From Betaproteobacteria bacterium (GTDB lineage Bacteria > Pseudomonadota > Gammaproteobacteria > Burkholderiales > SG8-41), in NCBI GenBank assembly GCA_028292435.1, contig JAQGMI010000088.1:1-64000 (forward strand): a stretch of DNA of 64,000 nucleotides, read 5' to 3'. Shown here in pieces: positions 27,703 through 36,548 of this stretch. Position 1 is the first letter of the stretch, and the number at the start of each line of letters is the position of its first letter. The notes beneath the pieces were generated by a model. It saw only the letters and a program-made list of their open reading frames with translations, was not told the DNA's origin and did not search any database. The translations under genes and the position numbers were made by a program.

Positions 27703-28490
27703 GATCCGCTGTTACCCACCACGACCGACAACATGCTGATCGACGCGTTCTGTATGCCATCGACCAATACGCCCGCGGATTCGCCCGGTTGCTGTGCGCC
27801 GAGCACGTACAAGAGCGGCAGATAATGCTCGGGCGTCGGGATGGCCAGCTTGCCGTCGGCGCCGAGCTTTGGATAATCGACAAGCGGTTCGTGCTCGCGC
27901 TGCAGAATATGCCCGCGCACCGTGTCGCTGAAACGCACGGCCCAATCATGCGCAGGCGCTTCGTCTTTCCAGTTCAGCATGCGCAGGTTGTGCACGATGT
28001 TGCCGAGGCCGACGATCAAAATGCCTTCGTCCCGCAGCGGCGCAAGACGTTCACCGAGGTCGTAGTGGAATGACGGCGGTTGCATCGAATCGATGCTCAA
28101 CTGCACCACGGGTATTTCGGCCTGCGGGTACACATGCGTCAGCACCGACCAGGTGCCATGATCGAGGCCCCATTCCTCGTCGGCGCGCACCGCGAGCGGC
28201 GCCAGCAGTTCGCTCACGCGCTTTGCCAGCGCCGGACTGCCCGGCGCGGGATACTGAAAATCGAACAGCGCCTGCGGGAAGTTGCCGAAGTCGTGAATCG
28301 TCTTGGGCTTAAGCATTGACGTCACTGCGGTGCCCGGCAGAAACCAATGCGCCGATATCGCGAGTATCGCCTTGGGACGCGGTGCGGTCCGGCCAAATTG
28401 CTGCCACGCTTGCGTATATTTATTTTGCGCGAACGTATTCATCGGACTGCCGTGTCCGATGAATACTGCCGGCATGCGCGCTTGCGCCAT
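27699..28490 (-). CDS. ygiD: YgiD-type extradiol dioxygenase
   Basis: A 263-residue member of the LigB/DODA superfamily. E. coli YgiD cleaves L-DOPA to 4,5-seco-DOPA using a single metal ion. I chose the ATG at 28490 ('MAQARMPAVFIGHGSPMN'), which has an AGGAG box upstream. Metal-site and catalytic histidines are visible: H13 in 'IGHGSPMN', H48 in 'AISAHWF', and later ones in 'WGLDHGTWSVL', 'GNIVHNLR' and 'PTPEHYLPLLYV'. The length fits the family. It is coupled to the Bug receptor downstream and is divergent from another receptor gene at 28585. Activity on DOPA itself is uncertain; other catechols are possible. Confidence 0.9.
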   Translation of the reverse strand: MAQARMPAVFIGHGSPMNTFAQNKYTQAWQQFGRTAPRPKAILAISAHWFLPGTAVTSMLKPKTIHDFGNFPQALFDFQYPAPGSPALAKRVSELLAPLAVRADEEWGLDHGTWSVLTHVYPQAEIPVVQLSIDSMQPPSFHYDLGERLAPLRDEGILIVGLGNIVHNLRMLNWKDEAPAHDWAVRFSDTVRGHILQREHEPLVDYPKLGADGKLAIPTPEHYLPLLYVLGAQQPGESAGVLVDGIQNASISMLSVVVGNSGS

Positions 28491-28584
28491 GGATTGATAT
28501 ACTCCTGAACACACTTCTAATTGGAGCGCCGGCACCTATGCAGCCATGCCGCCCGTTGCTCCCAATTAAATCGTATTCTAAAAC

Positions 28585-29562
28585 TTGAATTCCGCATTGT
28601 CGTGTTGTTTAGTCGCCGGCGCTGTTCTCATCGCAGCGCCGCTCGCGCGCGCGCAAACTCCGGCGTGGCCGAATAAACCCATCCGGCTGATCGTGCCGGT
28701 CGCACCCGGCGGCGGCACCGATATCGTGGCGCGACTCGTGGCGCAAGGTCTCACCGAGCGCTGGGGCCAGTCGGTCGTCGTCGATAATCATGGCGGCGGT
28801 GGCGGCGTGATTGGCGTGTCGATGGTGACCAAGGCGCCGCCGGACGGCTATACGATGCTGCTCGGCAGCAACGGGCACATTACGTTCGCGCCCGCGCTCT
28901 ATCGTAATCTGCCGTACGACACGCAAAAAGATCTCGCGCCGATTTCGCTCGCGGCGAACCAGCCCTTCGTGCTCGCCGTGCATCCGTCGCTGCCGGTACG
29001 TTCGGTCGGCGAACTCATCGCACTCGCGAAAAAAAATCCCGGCCGCATTACTTACGGCTCGGGCGGCAGCGGCGGCGCCTCGCATCTCGGCACCGAACTG
29101 CTGCAGATCACGACGGCAACGTCGCTGGTGCATGTGCCATATAAGGGAACAGGCCCGGGCATGACGGCGCTGCTTTCAGGTGAGGTGCAGATTTCAATTA
29201 TCGGCGTCGCAACGGTACTCCCGCACATGAAGACCGGCAAAATTCGCGCACTCGCCGTGACCGGCGCCAGGCGCTCGCAGGCGGCGCCCGACCTGCCGAC
29301 GATCAGCGAAGCGGGTGTCGCCGGCTATGAATTCGACGTGTGGTACGGCCTGCTGTTTACCGCCGGCACGCCGCGCGACATCGTAGTCAAAACCAACGCG
29401 GAAATCGCGCGAGTGCTGAAAACACCGGCGGTCGCCGAACGCTACGCGAGCGCCGGCCTCGAGCCGGTCGTCACGACGCCGGAAGAGTTTGCCGCGATGA
29501 TCAAAAACGAAATCCCGAAGTGGCAGAAGGTCGTTGCCGCGGCCGGACTCAAGCCCGAATAA
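28585..29562 (+). CDS. Bug/TctC-family periplasmic solute receptor
   Basis: A 325-residue Bug receptor. The likely start is a TTG at 28585, because no ATG lies before the signal peptide ('CCLVAGAVLIAAPLARAQ'); no strong ribosome site is seen, so a slightly later start is possible. Loops 'PVAPGGGTDIVARL' and 'DNHGGGGGVIG' carry the standard binding Asp and Gly run. It is followed after 27 bases by a CMD protein, so the two probably form a small operon reading away from ygiD. The same pairing of receptor and CMD protein recurs at 60200-61604. Confidence 0.9.
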   Translation: MNSALSCCLVAGAVLIAAPLARAQTPAWPNKPIRLIVPVAPGGGTDIVARLVAQGLTERWGQSVVVDNHGGGGGVIGVSMVTKAPPDGYTMLLGSNGHITFAPALYRNLPYDTQKDLAPISLAANQPFVLAVHPSLPVRSVGELIALAKKNPGRITYGSGGSGGASHLGTELLQITTATSLVHVPYKGTGPGMTALLSGEVQISIIGVATVLPHMKTGKIRALAVTGARRSQAAPDLPTISEAGVAGYEFDVWYGLLFTAGTPRDIVVKTNAEIARVLKTPAVAERYASAGLEPVVTTPEEFAAMIKNEIPKWQKVVAAAGLKPE

Positions 29563-29589
29563 CGCATCGAAACCAACGAGGACAACGCG

Positions 29590-30033
29590 ATGAATGACAA
29601 GCTGGCAGACCTGATGAAAGACGAACTTTTCGCCAAGGGTTACGAAATCCGTCGTAGAGCCTTCGGCGACGAGGTCGTCGCGGCCGACACCGACAAGCGC
29701 ATGAACGACGAGTTCCAGCAGCCGATGTGGCAGCACGGCGTGCAAGCCGCGTGGGGCCTGATCTGGTCGCGGCCGGGGCTCGATGCGCGAGCACGCAGCA
29801 TCGCGACCCTGAGCGCGCTCGTTGCATTGAACGTTCCCGACGAAATCGAAAAGCACGTGCGTGCGGCCGTCAGCAACGGCGTCACTGAAGTGGAACTGCG
29901 CGAACTGCTGCTGCATCTTTCGACTTATTGCGGATTTCCGAAAGCAGCCGCGGCGTTCAAGATTGCGAGTGAGGTCATGAAGGAGCCGGCGGTCAAAAAG
30001 CGCGCCGCGGAAAACGCCGGCCAGAAAAAATAA
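29590..30033 (+). CDS. Carboxymuconolactone decarboxylase (CMD)-family protein
   Basis: A 147-residue all-helical CMD/AhpD-fold protein. Family members either decarboxylate gamma-carboxymuconolactone in the protocatechuate pathway or act as peroxidases with a CxxC motif. The CMD core is visible as 'LDARARSIATLSALVALN' and 'HVRAAVSNGVTEVELRELLLHLSTYCGFPKAAAAF'. Only one cysteine is present in the core, so an AhpD-type peroxidase is unlikely and the decarboxylase/isomerase branch fits better. A GAGGA box precedes the ATG. It follows the Bug receptor and ends seven bases before the convergent ABC transporter gene. Confidence 0.88.
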   Translation: MNDKLADLMKDELFAKGYEIRRRAFGDEVVAADTDKRMNDEFQQPMWQHGVQAAWGLIWSRPGLDARARSIATLSALVALNVPDEIEKHVRAAVSNGVTEVELRELLLHLSTYCGFPKAAAAFKIASEVMKEPAVKKRAAENAGQKK

Positions 30034-30039
30034 ACGGCT

Positions 30040-31818
30040 TCAAGCCGCGACTTCGCCTTCAGCGGCAAACTGCAATCTCGCGAGATGCGCGTAGAGCCCG
30101 TCCGCGCGCAGCAACTCCTGATGGGTGCCAATCGAGTGTATGCGGCCGCGCTCGATCACGACGATGCGATCGGCGTTGCGCACAGTCGCAAGCCGATGCG
30201 CGATCACCAATGTGGTGCGGCCGCTTTCGAGTTTTTCGAGCGCCGCTGCGACGAGCCGTTCGCTTTCCGCATCGAGCGAACTCGTTGCTTCGTCAAGCAG
30301 CAGAATCGGCCGGTCGGCCAGCAGTGCGCGCGCAATCGAAATGCGCTGGCGCTGGCCGCCGGATAACTTCACGCCGCGTTCGCCGAGATCCGTCTCGAAC
30401 CCCTGCGGCAACCGCTCGATGAATTCCATTGCCTGCGCCGCAACACATGCATCGCGGACTTCGGTGTCGCTCGCATCCGGCCGCCCGAAGCGCACGTTCT
30501 CGATCACGCTCGCCGCAAAAATGACTGGATCCTGCGGCACCAGCGCAATCGCGCGCCGCAGTTCAAACGGATCGCAATGCCGGATGTCGGCGCCATCGAT
30601 CAGAATGCGCCCGGACGCCGGATCGTAAAAGCGCAAAATCAGCGCAAACACGGTGGACTTGCCGGCGCCGGAAGGACCGACGAGCGCAACGCGTTCGCCG
30701 GGATTGACACTCAACGACACGGGTCCCAGCGCGACCGTATTGGGCCGCGTCGGATACGCGAACGTCACGTCGTCGAAATGAATCGATCCGCTGACCCGCG
30801 ACGGCAGCTTAAGCGCGGGCTCGGCGACAACGATAGACGGCTTCACATCCAATAATTCCATCAGCCGCTCGGTGGCGCCGGCGGCGCGCTGGATTTCACC
30901 CCACACTTCCGAGACGACGCCGGCGCTCGCCGCGACAATTGCCGCGTAGAACACGAATGCGGACAGTTCGCCCGCGGTGAGCCGCCCTTCGAATACGTCG
31001 TGCCCGCCGATCCACAGGATTACGCCGACCGCGCAGAAGCCGATCAGCATCACGAGCGAAATCAGCCACGCTTTCACGCGAATGCGATCGACGCCCGCGA
31101 GATACGCCGCTTCTGTCGCGGCGGCGAAGCGCGCGTTGGTGCGCTCTTCGTGGCGATACGCCTGCACCGTGCGAATTTCGTGCAGCGATTCGTCGATGTG
31201 CGCAGACACGTCGGCGACGCGATCCTGATTGACGCGCGATAGCCGGCGCACGTGCCGGCCCATCAGCAGAATGGGAATCAGCGTCGCCGGCACGCCGAGT
31301 ACGATGAACGCAGCGAGCTTGGCGCTCGTCGCGAACAGCATCGCGAGCGCGCCGATCATCATGAGCCCGTTGCGCAGGAACATCGAGACGCCAAAACCGA
31401 TGACCTGGCGCATCTGTTCGCTGTCGTTCGTCAGGCGGGATGAAATCTCACCCGTGCGCGACGCATCGAAAAACGCCGGCGACAGCGTCAGCACGTGCGC
31501 AAACCCGGCCTGGCGGATATCGGCGATGACACGCTCGCCGACGCTCATCATCAGGTAAAAGCGCGTCCACGTCGCCGCCGCGAGCAGCAGCGCCACGCCG
31601 ACCACCGCTGCGAGCGCGATGTTAAGCAGGTTCGGGTCGCGGCTACCGAAGCCGGCGTCGATCACATGCCGCAGTCCCTGCCCCAGCGCTAAAACGCAGC
31701 CGGCGGCGGTGACGAGCGCGATGAACGCAATCACGAGCCGCCAGCGATACGGCGAGAGGAAACGCCACAGTCGCATTAAGTGCGCGACATCGCCTTTAGG
31801 CGGCGGGTTGGCGATCAC
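30040..31818 (-). CDS. MsbA-like ABC exporter (fused membrane and ATPase domains)
   Basis: A 592-residue half-transporter. The N-terminal membrane domain has about six helices (residues 20-310). The ATPase domain has Walker A 'GPSGAGKST', Q-loop 'ALVPQDPVIF', signature 'LSGGQRQRISIARALL', Walker B plus catalytic Glu 'PILLLDEATSSLD' and switch His 'VIAHRL'. The start at 31818 is a GTG; an ATG at 31776 ('MRLWRFLSPYRW') is a good alternative, and neither has a strong ribosome site. It would act as a homodimer exporting lipid or hydrophobic compounds. It stands alone, convergent with the CMD gene. Confidence 0.92.
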   Translation of the reverse strand: MIANPPPKGDVAHLMRLWRFLSPYRWRLVIAFIALVTAAGCVLALGQGLRHVIDAGFGSRDPNLLNIALAAVVGVALLLAAATWTRFYLMMSVGERVIADIRQAGFAHVLTLSPAFFDASRTGEISSRLTNDSEQMRQVIGFGVSMFLRNGLMMIGALAMLFATSAKLAAFIVLGVPATLIPILLMGRHVRRLSRVNQDRVADVSAHIDESLHEIRTVQAYRHEERTNARFAAATEAAYLAGVDRIRVKAWLISLVMLIGFCAVGVILWIGGHDVFEGRLTAGELSAFVFYAAIVAASAGVVSEVWGEIQRAAGATERLMELLDVKPSIVVAEPALKLPSRVSGSIHFDDVTFAYPTRPNTVALGPVSLSVNPGERVALVGPSGAGKSTVFALILRFYDPASGRILIDGADIRHCDPFELRRAIALVPQDPVIFAASVIENVRFGRPDASDTEVRDACVAAQAMEFIERLPQGFETDLGERGVKLSGGQRQRISIARALLADRPILLLDEATSSLDAESERLVAAALEKLESGRTTLVIAHRLATVRNADRIVVIERGRIHSIGTHQELLRADGLYAHLARLQFAAEGEVAA

Positions 31819-31887
31819 CGGCGCATTACTGCGGGCTTGCAGCCGGCTTGATCAAGAGCGCTGACGTGATGCCACACGTGCCATCGA

Positions 31888-32367
31888 TCAAAGCCGGAGT
31901 TCAGACAAGCCCGGATGATCGTCCGGACGGTGGCCGGACGGCCAGTGAAATTTTCGGTCGGCCTCTTTGATGGGCATGTCGTTAATGCTGGCGATGCGCC
32001 GCTGCATGAGCCCCTGTTCATCGAATTCCCAGTTTTCGTTGCCGTACGAACGAAACCAGCTGCCCGAATCGTCGCGCCATTCGTACGCAAAACGCACGGC
32101 GATGCGCGCGCCGTCGAATGCCCACAGTTCCTTGATCAGGCGGTAGTCGAGCTCGCGCACCCATTTGCGCTGTAGAAATTGCACGATCGCCGCGCGTCCG
32201 CTCAGAAATTCGGCGCGATTGCGCCACGTGCTGTCGACGGTATAAGCGAGCGAAACACGTTCGGGATCGCGCGAATTCCAACCGTCCTCTGCCATGCGCA
32301 CTTTCTGCACCGCGGTTTCTCGGGTAAACGGCGGCAATGGCGGACGGCCGGTCGTATCGACACTCAT
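31888..32367 (-). CDS. DUF1348 (NTF2-like fold) protein
   Basis: A 159-residue protein of the NTF2-like DUF1348 family, whose biochemical role is not established. Family signatures visible are '[18 protein letters not shown]', '[19 protein letters not shown]', '[17 protein letters not shown]', '[16 protein letters not shown]' and '[17 protein letters not shown]'. The length is normal. It lies between the ABC exporter and a small cupin gene on the same strand, but the spacing does not force an operon. No signal peptide is present, so it should be cytoplasmic. Confidence 0.85.
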   Translation of the reverse strand: MSVDTTGRPPLPPFTRETAVQKVRMAEDGWNSRDPERVSLAYTVDSTWRNRAEFLSGRAAIVQFLQRKWVRELDYRLIKELWAFDGARIAVRFAYEWRDDSGSWFRSYGNENWEFDEQGLMQRRIASINDMPIKEADRKFHWPSGHRPDDHPGLSELRL

Positions 32368-32398
32368 AGTGATCTTTCGCGTTAAATTTATTCCGAAT

Positions 32399-32728
32399 TC
32401 AGTCTACAACAAAAAACTTGGCGCCTTTGCGCGTGAAGTTGCGATGCCGCTCCGCATTGTCCGCCACCTGAAAGCTCATGCCCGGCGTCAGCACAAACTT
32501 GCGCCCGTCTTCGAGCTCGATTTCGAGTTCGCCTTCGACGCAAAAGAAAATGTGCCCCTTCGCGCACCAATAGCCGGTCAAATAGCCGGGCGAGTATTCC
32601 ATGATGCGCACCCGCACGTCGCCGCATTGTTGCGTGCGCCAGAACGAGGTGCCGGTGGCGCCCGGATGCTCGGTGCGCTCGAGCTTCGACCAATCGATGA
32701 CGGAGAAAGGAAAACCGGAAAGCTGCAT
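32399..32728 (-). CDS. Small DHCW-type cupin protein
   Basis: A 109-residue single-domain cupin. The pattern '[19 protein letters not shown]' followed by '[18 protein letters not shown]' matches the small cupins known as DHCW-motif proteins; here the motif core is Tyr-Trp-Cys, so the usual Asp-His is lost. Likely metal ligands are the His in 'KGHIFF' and in 'AERHRN'. A GAGG box sits close to the ATG. Function unknown. It precedes the DUF1348 gene by 31 bases on the same strand, and the two may be co-transcribed. It is divergent from the beta-propeller gene. Confidence 0.82.
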   Translation of the reverse strand: MQLSGFPFSVIDWSKLERTEHPGATGTSFWRTQQCGDVRVRIMEYSPGYLTGYWCAKGHIFFCVEGELEIELEDGRKFVLTPGMSFQVADNAERHRNFTRKGAKFFVVD

Positions 32729-32839
32729 GGCCTCGATTCCGCGAAGAAAGATCGCTGATTATGACAGCTGACCGCGCTCCGCTCGACCGTGCACGACAAC
32801 TTTGCGATACTAGGCGCTATAAAAACTGGAGGGTTCTGG

Positions 32840-33787
32840 ATGAAGAAGCTGTTTCGTTTCGCCTTGGCGCTGATTGCGGGCCTGATCGCTTGCGCGGCTG
32901 CCGCACAACCATTCGCATACGTCCCGAACGAAAAAACCGGCACCGTCTCGATCATCGACACCAATAAGGACACGGTCGTCGGCGAAATCAAGGCCGGTGA
33001 AAAACCGCGCGGCATCGCCGTAAGCCCGGATGGAAAAACGCTCTACGTCAGTGATCAGCCGCAACGCGCGCTGATCGTGATCGACATCGCCAAAAAAGCG
33101 ATCGTCAGCAAGATCGAGCTCGGCGAATCGCCGGAAGGCGTGGGCATTTCGTCCGACGGCAAATGGGTGATTGTCGCGGTCGAGGAAAGCAACAGCGTCG
33201 CATTTATCGATACCGCGAGCAACAAGCTCACGCTGAACCTCAAAGTCAAAGGCAAGAATCCCGAGCACGCGGTATTCAGCCCTGACGTCAAATGGCTGTA
33301 TGTCAGCGCGGAAGACGGCGACGTCGTCGACGTCATCGATGCGCGCACGCAAAAGCAGGTGACTTCAATCAAGCTCGGTCAGCGTCCGCGCGGCATTGGA
33401 TTCCTGCCCGATTCGAGCCGAGCGTACGTCGCGGCTGAAGAAGCGCATATGGTTTATTCAATCGATACCGCCAAACAAACGGTGTTGAAGACCATCAAGG
33501 CCGGCCAGCGCGCGAACGGCGTCGCCGTGCGGCCGGACGGCAAGCGCGTGTACATCTCGAACGGCACGGATGGCACCGTGTCGGTGATCGACACGGCCAC
33601 TGACGAAGTGATTGCGACGGTTCCGGTCGGCCGCCGGCCCTGGAACATGGCCATCACGCCGGACGGCAAAAAACTTTACGTCGCGAACGGCCGCTCGAAT
33701 TCGGTTTCAGTGATCGATACGGGCACGAACCAGAAAATTACCGACATACCAGTCGGGGAACTGCCGTGGGGCGTGGTTATTCGGTAG
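32840..33787 (+). CDS. PQQ-catabolism-associated YVTN beta-propeller protein
   Basis: A 315-residue exported beta-propeller. The ATG at 32840 follows a GGAGGG box and opens a signal peptide ('FALALIAGLIACAAAAQ'). About seven repeats of the YVTN/surface-layer type follow, each with a 'PDGKxxYV' hairpin and a 'VSVIDTxTxxVxxxIxVG' strand pair. It resembles the propeller proteins that accompany PQQ-dependent alcohol oxidation clusters. Its position fits: it faces the quinoprotein cluster and overlaps the cytochrome b561 gene tail to tail by 11 bases. The role in such clusters is not well defined and may be scaffolding or electron-transfer support. Confidence 0.85.
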   Translation: MKKLFRFALALIAGLIACAAAAQPFAYVPNEKTGTVSIIDTNKDTVVGEIKAGEKPRGIAVSPDGKTLYVSDQPQRALIVIDIAKKAIVSKIELGESPEGVGISSDGKWVIVAVEESNSVAFIDTASNKLTLNLKVKGKNPEHAVFSPDVKWLYVSAEDGDVVDVIDARTQKQVTSIKLGQRPRGIGFLPDSSRAYVAAEEAHMVYSIDTAKQTVLKTIKAGQRANGVAVRPDGKRVYISNGTDGTVSVIDTATDEVIATVPVGRRPWNMAITPDGKKLYVANGRSNSVSVIDTGTNQKITDIPVGELPWGVVIR

Positions 33788-34325
33788 CCCGTGTAAACCA
33801 CATTCGCCGCACGACGCCATCGCGGTCGACGAGCCAATGCTTGATTGCGGCGGCGACATGCAGCGCGATCAGCGCAATGAAAATTGTGGCGGTTATCCAG
33901 TGGACCTGGCTACTTAATTCTTTGAGGTCCGGCGCGTCCCAGCCCCATTGCGGCAGCTTGATGCCCCAGTAAAGTATCGGATACTTGGTGAACGAAGAAC
34001 CCAGGTAGCCGGACAACGGCATCACGATCATGCAGACGTACAGCAGAATGTGATTTGCCCTGGCGGCCGCGCGTTCCCACGGCGGCACCGATGCCGGCAA
34101 CGGCGGCGCGCGATGCGCCCACCGCCACAGCAAGCGCAAAATGATAAACGCCGCGAGCGTGATGCCGATCGACTTGTGCACGTTGAACCAGCCGGCGCGC
34201 ACGCCGGGCGGGGCCTTCGGAATCGTGATCATCCATAGCCCGAGCGTAATCTGCGCGAGCACGCACACGCCAACCAGCCAATGCAGTATCACCGCGGTGC
34301 GCGTGTAATTCTGCGTTTCGGTCAT
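33777..34325 (-). CDS. Cytochrome b561-type membrane protein
   Basis: A 182-residue four-helix cytochrome b561 of the bacterial CybB type, an inner-membrane di-haem electron carrier. The ATG at 34325 is chosen; a GTG three codons upstream is possible. Haem-ligand histidines are visible in helix 1 ('AVILHWLVGV'), helix 2 ('FNVHKSIGITLA'), and helix 4 ('SSQVHWITATIFIALIALHVAAAIKHW'). Four hydrophobic spans sit at about 14-36, 49-70, 92-112 and 145-166. It is the last gene after the quinoprotein dehydrogenases and a cytochrome c, so it may pass electrons between the periplasm and the quinone pool. That link is inferred. Confidence 0.92.
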   Translation of the reverse strand: MTETQNYTRTAVILHWLVGVCVLAQITLGLWMITIPKAPPGVRAGWFNVHKSIGITLAAFIILRLLWRWAHRAPPLPASVPPWERAAARANHILLYVCMIVMPLSGYLGSSFTKYPILYWGIKLPQWGWDAPDLKELSSQVHWITATIFIALIALHVAAAIKHWLVDRDGVVRRMWFTRATE

Positions 34326-34495
34326 CGCGTCCACCGTCTTGCAGATGCGCTTTGATTCATGGTGACCTCCGTTGTGTGCATGGCCTGCGAATCGTTCGGC
34401 CTGATCGCGATGCCACGAATCGCGGCATCCGAAAAAAGCTTAACACTGCTGCGCCCGCGGCACCAACAAGCAGCATTCGACGGGCGAAACATGGA

Positions 34496-34819
34496 CTAGC
34501 GCTTTTTTTCTCCGGCCATCACGTACGCCCACAGAGATTCGATTTCATCGGCGCTGAACAGCCCGCCCCACGGCGGCATGCTGTTCTTGCCCTTCGTGAC
34601 CGAATTCAGAAAGCGGTTTTTCTGGTCGGTCGGAAAAGTGCGTAAATCGAACGCGCCCTCGGGGTCTGCCATGCGCGGCCCATGACAGGGGGCGCAATGC
34701 TGCGAATACATACCCGCGCCTTGCTTGATTTTTTCCGGCGCAAATTCCTCCTGCGCCGCTGCACTGGTGCCGATCATTGCGACTGCACATCCGATTGCAA
34801 GACTGAATTTCAATTTCAT
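34496..34819 (-). CDS. Exported class-I c-type cytochrome
   Basis: A 107-residue periplasmic cytochrome c. The ATG at 34819 follows an AGAGGA box. A signal peptide ('LAIGCAVAMIGTSAAAQ') is followed by the haem site C42-x-x-C45-H46 ('CAPCHG') and a likely axial methionine M81 in 'NSMPPWGG'. It starts only 14 bases after the first quinoprotein dehydrogenase ends, so it is very probably that enzyme's electron acceptor. The next gene, cytochrome b561, lies 170 bases downstream with nothing recognisable in the gap. Confidence 0.93.
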   Translation of the reverse strand: MKLKFSLAIGCAVAMIGTSAAAQEEFAPEKIKQGAGMYSQHCAPCHGPRMADPEGAFDLRTFPTDQKNRFLNSVTKGKNSMPPWGGLFSADEIESLWAYVMAGEKKR

Positions 34820-34833
34820 TGTTCCTCTAATGT

Positions 34834-36501
34834 TTAATCCGGCATGAGTGCGAAGGTCCACACCGAGCCGCCGAGCGGAATGTCGAGCATGCCGCGGCGC
34901 TGTGAAACGGTGCCGGCGCTGCCCGAAAGAATTGTCACGTACTGTTTGCCATTGCGCGTCCAGGTGACGGGCTGCGCGTTGACCCCGGAAGGCGTTCTGA
35001 ACTGCCACAACTGTTCACCGTTGTCCGCATCGAGCGCGATGACTTCGCCGCTGTGCTTGCCGGTGAACAGCAGGCCGCCGCCGGTCGCGAGGATCGCCGA
35101 GCCGGGCAATTCGCCCATGATCGGCGTGCGCCATTTTGGCTTCGCAGTGATTGGATCGATCGCCTGGAAATAGCCGCCGACGGTCTTCGGCGTGACCGGC
35201 GAATACGTCGCTTCAACGGCCTGGTACCGGAAGCCAGGTGTAAACGGCTCGACCTTGATCAACTTGTAATTCGAATAACCTTCATTGGTCGCGGCATACA
35301 GCAAGCCGGTATTCGGGTTGAACGCCGCGTGCATCCAGTTTTTGCCGCCGCGTATGCTTGGATAAAGCTGGATCTGCTCGCCCGCGCGCAGCCGCTTTGA
35401 CGTTTCCGATTCAACCGGCCGGCCGGTCTTCATGTCGATGTGCGTCGCCCAGTTCACTTCGGTGAACGCTTTCGCCGACAGCAGCTCGCCGGTTGCGCGG
35501 TCGAGCACGTACAGAAAGCCGTTGCGATTCATCTGCATCGCGACCTTGCGCGTTTTACCGTCAACCTGGATGTCGGCAAGGATGATTTCCCACACGGTGT
35601 CCCAGTCGTATATGTCGTTGGGTACAGCCTGGTAATGCCACACGATTTCACCGGTCTTCGGCCGCACGGCGATGATCGATGCCGCGTAAAGGTTGTCGCC
35701 CTTGCGGTTTTCCGGATTGTAAGGCGCCGCATTACCGGTGCCCCAGTACATGAGATCAAGCTCGGGATCGTACGAGCCGGTGATCCAGGTGCTCGCGCCG
35801 CCGTGCAGGTAGGCTTCGGACGGCGTCCAGGTTTCATGGCCTTTTTCACCGGGGCCCGGCACGGTGTAGCGTCGCCACAAATGCGCGCCGGTGTCCGGGT
35901 CCCAGCCATCGAGGAAGCAGCGCGCGCCGAACTCAGCACCCGAGCAGCCGGTGACGACGACGCCGTTCGCGATCAGCGGCGCCAGCGTCAGCGAATAACC
36001 CTGCGTCCAGTCGGCGACTTTCTGCTTCCATAAAAGCTGGCCATTTTTCTGGTCGAGCGCGATCACGTACGCGTCGATCGTGGTGCGGATGACCTTGCCG
36101 TGATACAACGCAACGCCCTTATTCGACACGCCGCAGCAGACGATCCGCGCCGTGTCGGGCGGAAAATCGACCGCCGTGCGCCAGAGACGCTTGCCCGTCA
36201 CCGCGTCGATGGCGACCGTCCACTGCGCATCGGCGATATACATCACGCCGTCGAGCAGCATCGGTTGCGCCTGTTCGCCATAATTGCTTTCAAGCGAAAG
36301 GCTCCACACAGGCACCAGTTTCTTGACGTTGGTCTTGTTGATCTGCGCGAGCGGGCTGTAGCGATTTTGCGAGTAGCCCATGCCGTACGTGAGCACGTCG
36401 TCGGTATTGCGGCCGTCGGCTTTGAGATCATAAGCACCGGGGCCCAGCGCGCACGCGGCAAGTGTCAGCGCGGCGATCAGCAAGAGTAGCGTTCTAATCA
36501 T
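34834..36501 (-). CDS. PQQ-dependent dehydrogenase with lipoprotein signal
   Basis: A 555-residue eight-bladed quinoprotein of the methanol/ethanol dehydrogenase family, which oxidises alcohols in the periplasm. The ATG at 36501 has a GGAG box. Unlike its two neighbours, it has a lipobox: 'LTLAAC' with C17, so it is probably membrane-anchored. PQQ-site features are the vicinal pair C122-C123, metal ligands E190 ('SGAEFG') and N257 ('WGTGNAAP'), catalytic D299, and D301, where calcium enzymes have Ala, Ser or Thr. The D299-W-D301 motif marks lanthanide-dependent enzymes. It lacks a fused cytochrome domain; the cytochrome c gene 14 bases downstream supplies the acceptor. Confidence 0.92.
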   Translation of the reverse strand: MIRTLLLLIAALTLAACALGPGAYDLKADGRNTDDVLTYGMGYSQNRYSPLAQINKTNVKKLVPVWSLSLESNYGEQAQPMLLDGVMYIADAQWTVAIDAVTGKRLWRTAVDFPPDTARIVCCGVSNKGVALYHGKVIRTTIDAYVIALDQKNGQLLWKQKVADWTQGYSLTLAPLIANGVVVTGCSGAEFGARCFLDGWDPDTGAHLWRRYTVPGPGEKGHETWTPSEAYLHGGASTWITGSYDPELDLMYWGTGNAAPYNPENRKGDNLYAASIIAVRPKTGEIVWHYQAVPNDIYDWDTVWEIILADIQVDGKTRKVAMQMNRNGFLYVLDRATGELLSAKAFTEVNWATHIDMKTGRPVESETSKRLRAGEQIQLYPSIRGGKNWMHAAFNPNTGLLYAATNEGYSNYKLIKVEPFTPGFRYQAVEATYSPVTPKTVGGYFQAIDPITAKPKWRTPIMGELPGSAILATGGGLLFTGKHSGEVIALDADNGEQLWQFRTPSGVNAQPVTWTRNGKQYVTILSGSAGTVSQRRGMLDIPLGGSVWTFALMPD

Positions 36502-36548
36502 GGTTTTCTCCATTGACTGCTTGATTGCACGTGAGCCATCGGAACGCG

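Noticed and set aside
29590-30033. AhpD-type alkylhydroperoxidase
   Set aside because: The CxxC redox motif needed for that function is absent; only one core cysteine is seen.
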